NCBI GenBank assembly: GCA_030407085.1
Contig: CM059586.1
Coordinates: 99,523,501 to 99,587,500 of the forward strand
DNA length: 64,000 bases
Direction: 5' to 3'
Source of the DNA: Trichopria drosophilae
Taxonomy: Eukaryota > Arthropoda > Insecta > Hymenoptera > Diapriidae
Part shown: positions 1 to 12,826 of the stretch, piece by piece
Position numbering within the stretch: position 1 is the first letter of the stretch
Layout of the letters: the number at the start of each line of letters is the position of its first letter
Position numbers and translations under genes: made by a program
The notes under the pieces: generated by a model
What the model saw: only the letters and a program-made list of their open reading frames with translations
Told to the model about the DNA's origin: nothing
Database searches by the model: none

Positions 1-1565
1 TGTATGTACTATAGAAACAAATGTTAGGTTATGAATATTTGTATATTCATTTTTTAATGTAATTTCTGTGCATTCTTAAAGAAAAAATGAAACAAATCGG
101 AATAAGGAAATTTAATATTAATAGAAGATTCTTATATAATTGCATCCTTAATAAGAGTATCTACGGTGTTATTATAGTAAATATGTTTATGAGAGGTAAT
201 TCCGTAATAATTTATACATTTTTCAGAAAATAATGTGTTAATATTCGTGTTCTCTTATATATAGTATATACGGACTAATTTTCGTATATTTTTTGAGTTT
301 TTGAAAAAATTGATTACATTCTAAGTATCTGAAAAAGATATATATGCATATTTTTATCTGTATGTTCTAATTTATTTGTTTATAAACGAATATTGACGTC
401 ATTAATAACATAAAGTTAGAATATTACGTATAATAGTATTATCTAATGCTAAGATTATTGCAGCATCAGTGGAAATACATGAGGCTGAACAAATTGACGA
501 GTGGGTTGAAAAACTAAACTGATATGAAACATTAAGTTCCGGACAATTGTGTGCAGCACGGACCGATGGAGTACTATCAAATTTTCTGTCGCCAGTGAGG
601 AAGGATAGAAACTCTCTGGGAGGATAGATAAAAATCATTGAATTGAACATGTGAATTGCATTCTAGGGAAACACCAATATTTTGTATCACATGAAAGAGA
701 AAACTTATTAAAGTAGTTACATTTAAAAACAGGAGAATAATTATTAGAAATTAAATATATGATTTTATTTTTCAGTATATAAATTTGATTTGAAATAAGT
801 TTGTTTAAATGCAGAGAGATATATTAAAGATTTTCTAAATGGCGTTTAATAATTTGTTTGATAGGAATACGTTGATTGCAGATCACATTCAATAATATTG
901 TTGGTAATGAAAGCTGGCCAAATCTTCAAAGAATAAACATTTCGATTCATCAAGAAAGATTTTTCATTCTCCGTATACTTGAATTACATTTCCACATTCA
1001 GGAATCATAATATGTGAAATATTTTCAATTTTATGCATTAAAAACACTTAAACATTCTAGCTTTTACATTTAGAAATATTCAAATACTTACAACGTGTAT
1101 TAAATTTGGTAAGTATTCAAAAATTAAATGTTAATCTACAATACAACTACATGCATTTAGAATAATTCGGAATATACAAAGATTAATGAAGTTTCAGAAA
1201 TGGAATTACGACATGGATTAATCCATTATTTTCATCAACTTTCAAGCGATTTTTGTTAGGTTATGAAATTGATAAACACAAAGCATATCCAATGAAAGTC
1301 ATACCAAGTACTTAATAACAAAGAATAATTCATTAACGAACCTCACCAATAATTAAAGGAATTATCAAGAATAGATTAGATAATTACGTGAAATTCCTTT
1401 GCACATAGTTATTTCAACCATTGAATTTGTGTCAACAAATTTCTGTACTATCTGACGAATAATTAAGTAGTCAAATTTATCAAACATTTTAAAATCAATA
1501 AATTAAATGAATAACTTTAATTTTGAGTATAATCGGTCATCATAAAAAATTGTTTAACAAATTTG

Positions 1566-2690
1566 TTAACCCATTAAGGCCCAGATGGACAATTTTTCGT
1601 GGTCGATTTCAATGCCCTATTTTATATGAAACCGGATTTTTAAAAAATCGGAACCAATTACATCTTACGTAAAATTTATCGATCTTTCGGAATCTACCAT
1701 TTAAAAATCAATCGAACCCATTCCATAAAAGTTATGCTTCATTTTACAAAAAAAAAATCAGATTTTTTTCACTGACATATATTATTTAATCGGCAGTTTA
1801 ATATCGGAAATGGTTAAGGAGGTCATTGATCGGTGAAAATATCGCATCCACGAACCTTTAATTTTGATATGCGCATGATTGCATTTTCAAAATAAAGTTG
1901 GGAACTTCCAAAATGGCGGCTAAAACGCGAAAATATCAGCGAAAAGCTCCTTAGGAAAAATTCTAAAAAAATTTAGACCTATTCTTTGATCAAATCTAAG
2001 AACTTTTTTTCCGCAGCATATTTTGCGAAAATCTATCGATTCCAAATAAAACAAGTCTGAACATTTCAAAACATAGGGAAACAACAATTTTTTATTTAAA
2101 AATTATAGACAGTCGGAAAAAATGTTGCGGAATAAAAAGTTTTTAAAATTGTTCAAAGAGTACTCTGAGATTTCTTCAGAATTTTGCATGACGCTTTTTA
2201 ATTTTTCACAATTTTGCGATTTATGCGAGAAAAAAAAATACTGAAAAATTTTACCGTATTTTTGGTCAAGCCCAAGAACTTTTTGTTCAGTGACATTTTT
2301 TTTCGAAAGTCTATCTTTTTCAAATAAAATATTTCGGAGCTTTTCGCTGATATTTTCGTGTTTTAGTCGCCATTTCGGAAGTTTCCAACTTTAATTTGAG
2401 AATGCCATCACACGCATTTCAAAATTAAAAGTTCATGGACGTGATATTTTCACCGATCAATGGTCTCCTTAAACGTTTCCGATATGAGAATGGCGATTAA
2501 ATAATATTTATCAGTGAATAAATCTGTTTTTTTTTTTTTTTAAACCAAGCATAACTTTTTCGGAATGGACTCGATTGATTTTTTATCGGCAGATTCGGAA
2601 AGACCGATCAATTTTACGTAAGATGTAATTAGTTCCGATTACTTTAAAGTCCGGTTTCATATAAAATACCACGCTAAAGTCGTCCACGAT
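1566..2690. repeat. Nested palindrome with TTAACCC left end
   Basis: The left end reads TTAACCCATTAAGG, like TTAA-targeting non-autonomous piggyBac-type elements. Left-arm text around 1590-2060 returns in reverse complement around 2190-2690; for example GCGAAAATATCAGCGAAAAG near 1938-1957 pairs with CTTTTCGCTGATATTTTCG near 2340-2358. The right end lacks the expected GGGTTAA. It abuts a copy of the left flank instead: GATTAGATAATTACG at about 2690 repeats the sequence at about 1376. That suggests a rearrangement after insertion. No ORF of note. Confidence 0.65.
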
Positions 2691-3195
2691 TAGATAATTA
2701 CGTGAAATTCCTTTGTACATGGTTATTTCCATCATTGAATCCATTGTAATATTTCTATATTAAGAATTAAAATATCGAAAATGATTCATATCTTTGAATT
2801 TATATAATTCAGAAATGATCATTCAAGTATTCAAGTATTATACAGAAGAATAAAAAATCTTAATATTATGCAAACTATTTCCATTTCAATAGCTTATTTA
2901 AAGGATGGTTCAAACTTTTTCAAAATTGACACCTTGTTTTTGATTTTTACTTTAGTGTTATCGTTAGCTTCTTAAAAATATGTAGTGAAACGAATATTTA
3001 TCTACATAATTTATTTTGCTAGTTGTAATGTGTTTGACGAGAATGTGCGTCGGCCGAAAAACAGACCTGTTATGAAAATCATACCTACATTTCCGTTCGC
3101 AGAAGGTTGGAGGGATGGTTATTTTCCATCGCTTAAGAGGCTTATTTACTGCAGGTAGAAAATAGATGCTTGTCTCAACAAATTTCTGTACTTTC

Positions 3196-3572
3196 AACAG
3201 ATAACCTGCTAGCTGCATATTGCTGCATATTAGGGGAAAGTCAGGCGTCGAATACGTCGGCAGAAATATGGATTATGCGCTATCACACAGACAGACGGCT
3301 GGAAATTCTCCCCTGGCGACTAGTCTGCGGCAATTCTCACCCATTTCATCCAAAGAGATTAAAAGGGTCGGCGAACGGATAAAAGACCCACGAACACGGA
3401 TTTAATCTCTTAGGCAGAAATACGTCAGAATCACCGCAGACTAGTCGGCAGGAGAGAATTTCCAGAAAATTTGCTGTCTGTGTGACGACGCATAATCCGT
3501 ATTTCTGCTGACATATTCGCAGCCTGACTTTTCCCTTATATGCGGCAATATGCAGCAGATCTGGCTGTCTGG
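3196..3572. repeat. Short palindromic element (about 375 bp)
   Basis: The ends are inverted: CTGCATATTG with GGGGAAAGTCAGGC on the left returns as GCCTGACTTTTCCC with CAATATGCAG on the right, and the inner CTAGTCTGCGG pairs with CCGCAGACTAG. It interrupts sequence that is contiguous in the left flank at 1430-1570 (CAACAAATTTCTGTACT, then ATTAAGTAG), so it is an insertion. A shorter relative is at 18804-18883. The open frames inside are palindrome artefacts. Confidence 0.7.
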
Positions 3573-3579
3573 GTTCCTG

Positions 3580-4500
3580 TCTAATCATTAAGTAGCTAAA
3601 TTTTTTGATCATTTTGAAATCAATAAATTAAATGAATAACTATAATAGTGGGTATAATGAATCGCCACAAAAAATTGTTTAAAAAATTTGTTAACAAATT
3701 TTCCGGCCTTTCTGGCAATTCTCACTAACTTATCTTCGATGACTTGACGCTTTGTTCGCTAACGATTTCTAATGTCTGCATGACTTTTGATGTACATGAA
3801 TAGCCTTATATCTTCGTTGAAGCTTTCGTTTATAAGTTTCGACCGTTGCAGTAACTACTTTCACATGTTTGTACAACTTTGCGTTGTACAACAGTACATC
3901 TTTGCAGTAACTGCTATTTAAAGGTTATGTTAGAATGATGTTGCTGTTACATTGTTATGTAACTGTGACAGTGTTGTTATATTTCGGTTTCTTGTATGTT
4001 TTATGGTCTTTATCGTGCTGAAATAGCTGATTAGATGTAAACACGAAAAAAACACACGATTTTTTCTTCATCATACTTTAAACTTGTTTTTCTCTAAATA
4101 TTTTTGTCCTGCTTCAATGAATTTCGCCTGAAATACCACCAATTCCTGCTCCTTTATAATTTACTACATACTTGCCACTACCATTTAGTGCTTTTTAGCT
4201 GATTATTTAATTTTCTTTTTTCATATGACGAAATTAATTTTTTTTTTATGACGAAGTGCTTTACCAAAGCTAGAACTTTGAGAATGAATCACATATGGAC
4301 CCATTAACTTTTCAAATAAAATTTTAAAAGGTGGTGTTTTTCAGATAATCAATTTTTTAAATTTTCAATGAAATGGACGCCATTTTGTTATATAGATTGG
4401 AAAAATGAAACATTTTAGAGATTTTCATGCGGAATATAGAAATATGAGAAGATATTCAGTAAATTGTACCAAATACCAGATTGGGATATGCACTGAAATC
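3580..4500. other. Intergenic stretch without a gene
   Basis: AT-rich sequence between nested repeats. 3580-3705 repeats the text at 1460-1570. I see no coding exon, RNA gene or transposon terminus in the rest. Confidence 0.5.
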
Positions 4501-5439
4501 AATAACGAATTAAATAAATACATGGAAATGAATTTCACGTAATTATCTAATATATTCTTGATTATTTCTTGCACTGTTAGTGAGCTTCTGCAATGAATTA
4601 TTGGTTATTATTAGGTTATAGGTATGACTTTCTTAAAATATGTTTTGTGATAATCAATTTCTTGCGCCAGCAAAAATCGCTTGAAAGTTGTTAAATACAA
4701 TGGAGCAATCGATGTCTGAATTCCATTCCTGAAACTTCTCTAATCTGTCGGTATTCCGAATCATTTTAAATCCATACAGATATACAATATAGATGTAACA
4801 TTTATTAATTTAAATTCACTTATTTCTAATCAAATTTATAATCTGAAAAATAAATTCAAATAATTAATTTCTAATGATTATTTCCCTGTTTTGAAATGTT
4901 ATCTATAAAACATTAGTGTTTCTCCAAAAACGTGAAAAAATTCAGGAGCTCAATTCAATTTTTACTCTATCGTCCCAGAAAGCTCTTATCGGTGCTGCTT
5001 AACATGATATTTCAAATCAATTAATTTTTTTGACATAATAGTCAATTTTTACAGCCGTATGTACTGATATTGATGTTGCGCGAACCTTAGGATTCGAACA
5101 TACAGATAAAAATATACAGATATATTTTTTTCAGATTCTCAGAATGTAAACAATTCTTTAAAGAATCAATCCGTATATGCTATATATGAGAGAAAAATCC
5201 AATACTATTACATCATATTCTGAAAAACGTATAGATTCTTACTACATTTTCTCAAGTAAAAATGTTTAATATAATTACACCTTAGATACTCTCATTAATG
5301 ATTGTTTATTTATATTACATAATAGTTTAATTTTTTCTTCAAGCATGCAGAGTTATCAACCGAAATAACATTAAAAATTGAATAAACAAATATTCTACAT
5401 TTCCTAATATTTATGTTTATATTACATACAAACAACTTG

Positions 5440-5892
5440 CACATTCCCCTTCTTACCGGTGAAAGTAGTGGCGCTGTATGACAGAGGAATGATTGCGCAT
5501 GCGCATTTACTTTTTCGAGAAACGAAAACGAAACTACGCATGATCATTGGCAAGCTGGGAACTTGGGCGCTGACACTCGCAGAGGGCAGGCAATTGTACC
5601 AAGCAAGAATCAGATCTTGTCAGAACACCACAGGACACACAGGTACTCGGACTACAAGAGCTGACCAGACCCATTCAGATCACTGAAGTTCCGTGAGTTG
5701 TAAGTAACAATTAATTAAGAAAAGCATCACATTTGTAGTCAAAGCTATTTCATAATTGTTCTTTAGATATAAACGATTATTTTAATTTATTTTGTTTCAT
5801 TGTATCTACCAAAGTACATAAAAGCGACAGATTCGAAATTTTTGGATGTTAACAATACATTGAAATCCTAACATTATAATACTTGATTTTAG
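5440..5892 (+). promoter_or_regulatory. Candidate TAF9 promoter-proximal region, 5' UTR exon and first intron
   Basis: 5450-5690 is richer in G+C than its surroundings. It ends in strong splice-donor candidates, GTGAGT at 5693 and GTAAGT at 5700. A matching acceptor (TTGATTTTAG) ends at 5892, twelve bases upstream of the TAF9 start codon. I infer a 5' untranslated exon ending at about 5692 or 5699 followed by an intron of about 200 bp. The transcription start is not visible. The 75-codon open frame here (5459-5686) overlaps the proposed UTR and is probably not translated. Confidence 0.45.
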
Positions 5893-5903
5893 ATCTCGTT
5901 ACA

Positions 5904-6881
5904 ATGGAAAACAGCCGTACACACGTTCAAATAGATTCCCAGGTCATCGAATCCATGATGAAAGATATGGGTATCACAGAGTACGAACCAGAAGTGATTG
6001 ACCGACTCCGGGACTTTGCTTACCGTAAGTATCATGAAATAATCAATGTATTTTATAAAAGTATATGAATTGAATTGCTTTGCACTTGGTTACTAATGTA
6101 CCGAAACTTTTCTTCAGGCCATATCACAAACATCCTCGAGGACAGCAAAGTATACGCCAATCACAGTGATAAGAAGTCTATAGATATAGAAGATGTACAA
6201 CTTGCCACAAAAATGCAGTCTGAGCGCACTTTCACCAACCCCCCACCAAGAGATGTACTGATAGATCTAGCGACTGCTAAAAACAACATCCCGCTGCCTG
6301 CCGTCAACCCAAGGTATGGTCTGAGATTGCCTGTTGACCGTTACTGCTTGAATGCTACGAATTTCAAACTGAAGAAAAATTTCGAGAATTCTGACAAGTC
6401 GGGTACTCCAATGGGTAATGCTGCTGGAGCTCAATCCAGAGTAAAGACGGAACCAGGCAAAAGTGGGCTTTCAGTCGTGAAACGAGCAAGCACTTCGGCT
6501 AAAGCCGCTAGAAAACAGACAGATTCGATTCCTAAGCCAGTCTTCAAAATTTCGGCAGGTAATAATAGCAATATATTTATAAAATGCAAGACGTTTCTTA
6601 AATACGATGACGTAATTATTTACAAAAAATGCTTATTTTTGAACAAACTTAATGAATTTAAATCAGTTAGGAAAAAAATGTATGTAAAATACGTAATTAT
6701 TTAATAGAAAAATATTTGTTTTCTTTTTAAAGGTACCAGCAGTGATCGACCAGCAAAGCAGAAGCAGCGACCACCGAAACCATCCACACAGATTGCAAGC
6801 CTAAATCTTCCACAACTTCTCACGGAACCTGAAGAGACAATAAAAAGAAAGAGAGACGAAGAAGATTATGATTCTATGTAA
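5904..6881 (+). CDS. TAF9: TAF9, TFIID/SAGA subunit (histone-fold protein), three coding exons
   Basis: TAF9 pairs with TAF6 through a histone fold in the TFIID and SAGA complexes in the nucleus, where it helps polymerase II initiation. Coding exons are 5904-6024, 6118-6558 and 6733-6881. All introns are GT-AG (GTAAGT/TTCTTCAG; GTAATA/TTTTTAAAG) and the joins keep frame, giving 236 residues. The histone fold covers about residues 8-80, with the diagnostic EYEPEVIDRL and VYANH...KKSIDIEDVQLAT. The conserved stretch NNIPLPAVNPRYGLRLPVDR follows at about 96-115. The tail is basic and ends in an acidic patch KRKRDEEDYDSM. ATG 5904 is chosen because the upstream open frame lies before the acceptor. 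AATAAA is at 6939-6944. No lesion is seen; the length fits the family. I am confident of this call. Confidence 0.95.
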
Positions 6882-6938
6882 ACATAAATAGTACTACGAA
6901 CATAAATGCAGTTTGTTATGGCATGTACTCCGTTGATC

Positions 6939-6944
6939 AATAAA
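6939..6944 (+). terminator. TAF9 polyadenylation signal AATAAA
   Basis: A canonical AATAAA lies 58 bases after the TAF9 stop codon on the same strand, consistent with a short 3' UTR. Confidence 0.7.
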
Positions 6945-7240
6945 GATTAAGAATAATTTCCAGAATTACGTGTATATATTATTATTTTATACATTGGTTA
7001 ATAATCCATTTACCTCATATTCAGTGGCATCATCTTACTGTTGACTTCCTTGACGTTTTTCCATTTCAGTATTTAGTTTTTCCTCATCGTCTTTTGGAAT
7101 TTCCTATTACTTTTTAGGAGATACGAATTCTGGCGTTTTTATAGAAACTAATTCACAAGCTCAACCGCAATTCAATGACTTTTCTCTAGCGTTCCAGAAA
7201 GTTATCCTCCCAGAAAATATACATATTGTGACTAATTACT

Positions 7241-8570
7241 GTGATAGTAATTATTTCAAAATGCGATACTATAGCTCATAACTGCGATAAGGATACGTTG
7301 CTAAAGATTTACGATCAGTTACGAAAAAATGTGAAGTTTTCTTTTGGAGAGCGCGAATATCAAGCTTTCAAGATCCTAAAATCAAAACTGATTGTAGCCC
7401 GAGTCCTAAGCAATGATCCTAGTGACGATACAGAACTACACTGAGATTCCAGTAATTTGGTATATCATGCCGTCGAATCCAAGTATCACCGTTACGAGCT
7501 CGAAGCCCTGCCGAACGTTAATGCTCTTAGACGATTTCGGCTTTATATATATTTATATTCGGCTTACAAAGGATTCGCTATAAGTTCATTACTGCTTGTA
7601 ATGTTTTAAAGCTCACCCTAGACAACAGAGACGTCAATCCACGAATTTAGAGGTGGTCTTGCGAACTGGAGGGATACGATAAAAATTTGGAACAAACGGA
7701 GCGTGAAAAGATGAAACATATCGACGCGCCAAGTCGGATGGTTATAGTGTCATGATAGTAGAGGAAAATTCATTTGAATCAAATTTGATAATTAGGCAGA
7801 ATCTTGATACCAGTATCTAAGACTTGCGGAAAGAATTCGAAAGTCGTCAAGATAAGTTCTTTGAAATAAGGAATGGAGTATTTTAGCGCAAACACGAAGA
7901 TTGAATTTTATTTTATGTGCCTGAGAATATCATAAACAATGTGATCAGAAAGTATCAGGATGACATGGATGACTATGGGACGGAAAAAACGTGTGCTATA
8001 ATAATGCGGTTTGCTGACAATGAGTCAGCGAGAAAAGTGTATATATCAAACTGTTTAAAGGCAACGTTCCTTTTTTGACCTGCCACATTGATCATTTTGG
8101 TCCAATTGATCATAAAATTTCCATATTTTGCTCGTTACAGACGGATTCACAAAATTCGCGAGATTGCATGAACCGAATACAACGGACTCAAAAGAAACAA
8201 TCACTTCTTGTAAGATTATTTTTGATCTTACAGAGTACCCTTCATTTCTGATCGTGGTAGTGCATTTACTTCAGAAGAATTCAAGGAGTTCATTGATGAA
8301 AATAAAATACATCACATTTTTACAGCTACCGCGTCAACAAAGGCTAGTTGTCAGATCGAAATAGTAAATAGAACTTTCGGCTCAATGTTAGCCTAACTTA
8401 CCGACTCAACTCGCGGGGTGTATTGGCACAAAATATTAGAAGATATTGAGTTCGCTTTAAATAACAGTATTCATAATTATGTAGGAACATCTCCTAGCTT
8501 ATTACTATTTGGAGTGCAACATCGCGGTGGAGTTATTGACGATATGGCTGACAGTTGAGCAAGCTCGACA
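7241..8570 (+). pseudogene. Decayed Ty3/gypsy-type pol (RNase H to integrase)
   Basis: Pieces of a retrotransposon polyprotein appear in order but in shifting frames. Near 7350-7440 is FKILKSKL...ARVLSNDPSDD, the end of RT and start of RNase H. Near 7465-7510 is YHAVESKYHRYELEAL, the RNase H HxxELE-like motif. KMKHIDAPSRM lies near 7710-7740. The integrase core follows, with VTDGFTKFARL near 8130-8165, then DRGSAFTSEEFKEFIDENK and IHHIFTATASTK near 8250-8345. A terminal part VYWHKILEDIEFALNNSIHN with GTSPSLLLFG runs near 8418-8515. Stop codons and frameshifts interrupt it throughout, and no LTRs were found nearby. Calling it Ty3/gypsy rather than another LTR group rests on the RNase H-integrase order and these motifs. 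Confidence 0.8.
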
Positions 8571-8574
8571 TAGT

Positions 8575-9300
8575 AACGAAATTCGAGGTTAACCCGTTTC
8601 TTCCTGAAATGCTTTAATTTTTATCTTTATTTCATAACGTGCGTTCTCAAGGAAAAATAATCAAATCGTTCTGGAATAACTTTGTCTATTAAATGTCTGC
8701 ACGATCTTTCGTAATCCGGATTCCGAGTGACGCTATCAGCCGCCATTTTGCCAAACTAGCGGCTTAAACGTAAAAAAAAAAACGTAATTTTTAACATTTC
8801 TTTTCCAAATAATTTAGCCATGTTATATCCTCCATTTTGAATTTTTCGAAATCGGACAGCAGTTCTGTATTCACCAACTTCATAAATATTTGTATACATA
8901 AATGCGGTACTTCCATGTCTGGCATTATAAATAGTTATATTAAAGTTAGGGCTGGTAGTAAATCAAAATTCAAGACGGCGAATTCAAGATTGCCCAGTTC
9001 ACGGGTCTCGATTAATTTTGTTGTAACTTTCTATATAAATATTTCTGAAGTTTGTGACTACGAAACTGCTGTCCAATTTCAAAAATTCAAAATAGGGGCT
9101 CTAATATGGAGGGAAGAATTTCGAAAAGAATGGTCGAATTTGTTTGAAACTTGTTACCTGGGAGTTTTCGCGATCACTGATTCCGAATCTGGCGTTAAAT
9201 TTTCAAAATTTGACATGGCGGATCCAATATGGGGTCCCATGGGGACCGAAGAATAGAACCTCCCTGGTCAAAAAATGGTCGCCTTCAGGGATTGGGTTAA
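8575..9300. repeat. Possible TTAA-type non-autonomous element remnant
   Basis: TTAACCCG at about 8590 and GGGTTAA at about 9293 could be element ends, but only a few terminal bases agree. The interior carries several copies of a module ending in TTCAAAATGGCGG or similar, also seen in the palindromes elsewhere. 9185-9245 (TTTGACATGGCGGATCCAAT) is repeated in inverse at about 12540-12605. The 139-codon open frame here (8837-9256) is made from this repeat and resembles no protein I know. Confidence 0.35.
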
Positions 9301-9406
9301 AATATCCTTCATTTTGCCGATAAAAGGAGAAAAAGTAACGCACATTAAACCGTTTACTACATACCCTTTTACTCGCTGACTCATTTTCAGGAACCAATAC
9401 ACTCAA

Positions 9407-12400
9407 GAAAAAATTTTCAATCCAATTTCGAGTTGATATCTACCAAATTGAGAAACCTATAGCAATTTTAGTAAAAAAAAATGGCGTAAATTTTGGAACA
9501 AAATGAGACAAATTTTTAATTGTAACGTGTTTTTCTCCGACTAACTATGCTTTCTTGCCCAAGTAACCTATTAATAATATTCTCCTATCCCAGACGCGCA
9601 TTTTAAACCCAAGAGCCTGCAATTCCGTCCATTTTTTGAGGAATTATACGCAAATAAATGAAAATATAGAAAAATTCGAAAAATGCGGAAATATCGAGTG
9701 ATCACGAAATTCGCTCAAAATCGCCAAATAACGCTTTTAAAGGGTAGAAATCAGCAATTTTAGTTTTTTTATTTTTTTTTCCTAAGACAAACATTTTTTT
9801 GCGTTTTTTTCTCATTCTTTTCAGTTTTTTCAGTCATCATATTGGATTCGCCATGGAATTCTGCACCTTTTCCATCCAAAAATTTATTTACGATAATTAT
9901 TTATCGTTCTAATTTTAATCTATGCATTATAAAAATAATGTAATTCTGGCAAACAAATTTGAATTAAAATATCTGAATGCACATTGTCGAAATAATAATC
10001 GAATAATGATCTAAACTAAGAAATTTAGTTGATTTGATTGATATGCGATCTCGTTTACTAAATATAGAATTAAATTACTAAATGAAACATAAAATGCACT
10101 AAGAAGTCGCTTTTACTCAATAAATAGTGAAAATGACAGAATGAATCCGACTAGAAAATAATCGTGACACTTTAACAATTCTGAATAATATTGTACTAGA
10201 CGGTTGTAATACATATTTCAGAGAAAAAGAGGGAGAACTTAGATGAAGACATAAAATAATCCTGGAAATAATGATAGAAAGTTATTATTTAGTTTAATAA
10301 ACTTACAAATACGCATGTCATATTAATATTATACCTCCGAATTTCCATCTAAACGATTGTTTAACATAATTGCTCGTAATGTCACTATGATAGAAAGGCT
10401 TTAGAGACTAACCTAACGAGTCCCCTGACCCTTGCGAGATTGAAACATACTGCACAGAGTCCATCTAGCGGTAGCTCCGAGAAAGAATACCCGAAACAAT
10501 TATACAAGCATCATGTACGCATCAGAAGCAAATGTCGTCTATAGCACCACACCGCAATGTTGCCACAAAAAATTCCTTAGTCAATTTAACTAAATTATTT
10601 CCACAAAATTACGGCTGATAGGTTAGTAATTTGTGTATGATAGTTGTACGAACTTAATATTTCGTCCCCACTGGATAACTTTGGCATTTAGTAATTTAAA
10701 AAATTACCAATTAATTGCAGTGACATGAAATGTAGTCATTATTTAGCGTGTATTACACAGTTAATGTACCGAAATATAAGAAGTTTATGCAAGCATGTAA
10801 ATTATTTCTTACGCTTATTAATTACTTAGTCAACACTACTGAACCATTTTAACTTAATTGTTTTGTCAGACTATGTATTTCATTTTCTCTGCGTTTAGTG
10901 AGTTTATGTTGAACTTAATTTAGATATCTCAACCAAATCAGAATTTAGCTAAACTGGTTTTGTTATCTGAACTAAATTTTGTTTACAGTATGGACATTAT
11001 AGAATCGCTCCTGTATTTGTGATCTACATAATAATAGTGATCTAGTTAATGTTAAAAAAAGAGTTTTAAATAAGTTGTTTATAGTAAAGTTTAAATGGTC
11101 AACAAACAAATAAAAGTTTATAGTTTAACGTAAATACTTAGTTAAATTGGCTCTACTATTTTAATTAATATACCTCCATTCTTCTAGTCATTCTCTTCGT
11201 TTCAACTTTAGGGCAGGTAATGCAACTGATGAAAAGTAGTTGAAGACATATTGAACTACTCGTACTATTTAAAAAATACTTCAATTATTTTAAATGAACT
11301 GAATTGCATATCAAATAATTAGGTAATGTATCTAAATTGTGCAAATATTGTAATAATTGGTAAAATAATTTAAGGATAATCCGTTATCCCGAAAATATTA
11401 AAATATGCAAATAATGGAGACAACTTGGAATTAACAACGTGCTGCCATCTAAAAGAGAACACACGAAACGGAATCAAACTGGAGAATCTACAGCGGTTAG
11501 TCGATAAGTCAATATTTTTGACAATTTAACTAAAAAATGATTTGATCAATTTTGCGATATTGGAGTTCTGCTATAAGGGTAATTCGAAATGCTGTTGACG
11601 ATTTCCTAACGAATTTTTTTTATTGTAATTTTCTACATTATCAACTGAATACTTTAGACGACACACCTTAAATTACAATTAAATTAGTGTAAGTTATCTT
11701 ATATTATTTAAAAATTGCTATTCCTACTATAATCATTTTTATTCATTAATGCTTATTATTATATTATCTTCAACTGAAACAATTTTTCATCACTTCTTTT
11801 TTCCAATTTTTTTTCAAATTCCTGAGAAAATTAAAAATATTAATTTAAATAACTTTTTGCATTATTATTATGTTCGATAATAATAATCTCTTAATCCGTA
11901 TTAAATGTATATTAATTAACTATTGAATTTTTGCCAGGTTGTAGCCAAAACGCCTAATAATTAACATAATTTAATGATTTTTTTTTAAGCGTATGTAATC
12001 ATTTTGAAAAAACCTTTTTAGTATATATTTGAGAAGTAACCTATATTTTACGTGGATACGAAATATTTAAATGTCTGTTTCAGACCTCACCGAAGAAAGC
12101 CATACTCGCCAAGCCCTGCCAAGTAACCTGAAACGAAAAAAACCGAAAATATTCGTGATATAGATGCAATTTTTGAGGCTTCACGAATATCCGATGTTTT
12201 AAAAATTCTTTTATTAAAATTTACGTATACAACAAACTCTTTTCTCTTTCTTTGTTACTTTAACAATAAAATAACAAAAGAATAAAGTTAAACATTTCTG
12301 AAGGCCACCTAAATTGAATGAGACATCAAGGATTGACATCGGTTAATTCGTTGAAGCAGAAAAAAAATATTTCGAGAAATACAAGTCCAAAGTGCAACGA

Positions 12401-12640
12401 AGAAAAATAGTTTTTTTTCTGCATTTATATCTAATCAGCTATTTCAGCACGATTAATCCATTAATAGATCGCAATATTCAAATCGCGTTATTTCATTCTG
12501 CCGTATTGGAATTTGAAAAACCGATAGTGGATTCTCAAACAGTGGTCCCATAATGGGACCCCATATTGGATCTGTCATGTCAAATTTTTGAAAAACCTAC
12601 GCCGGATTCGTAATCTGAGTCATACGGAATTAATTCCCGC
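9407..12640. other. Long AT-rich stretch without a recognisable gene
   Basis: I see no exon, RNA gene or intact element over about 3.2 kb. Near 10420-10510 is a slightly GC-richer patch. Near 12540-12605 lies the inverse of the repeat module at 9185-9245, so part of this may be the interior of an old inverted structure spanning about 9.2-12.6 kb. Confidence 0.4.
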
Positions 12641-12826
12641 TCGCAAATGAACTGCGAAATTGTTCACCCGAACGCGAAAATAATTAAAGAAAGTGTTTAT
12701 AAACAGAAGCGGGCGTGAAAGTGTCCAATCTATTGAAACTGTTCAATGTAAGTAAGCAAAAAACAAACATACAGAAATATTAATCGTAACAAGCATAGCG
12801 TCCAGTACAAAGAACCCGCGGCCACA

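Larger units (their letters stand above)
1..5440. repeat. Large old inverted repeat (foldback) with nested palindromes
   Basis: The left arm (about 25-1430) is the reverse complement of the right arm (about 4500-5425), with many indels and substitutions. Matching landmarks are TTTTTATCTGTATGTTC near 352-368 against GAACATACAGATAAAAA near 5096-5112, and TTAGATAATTACGTGAAATT near 1377-1396 against its complement near 4532-4551. Other matches run through 60-330 and 640-830. The middle (1430-4500) holds two further palindromes and shows no convincing coding region. The element may begin before the window. It ends close to the TAF9 promoter side. No transposase is visible, so the class is unknown. 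The arms look older than the other palindromes here. Confidence 0.7.

Noticed and set aside
3170..3612. CRISPR-like short repeats or coding ORFs in the palindrome
   Set aside because: There are no spaced direct repeats; the similarity is inverted and explained by the palindrome.
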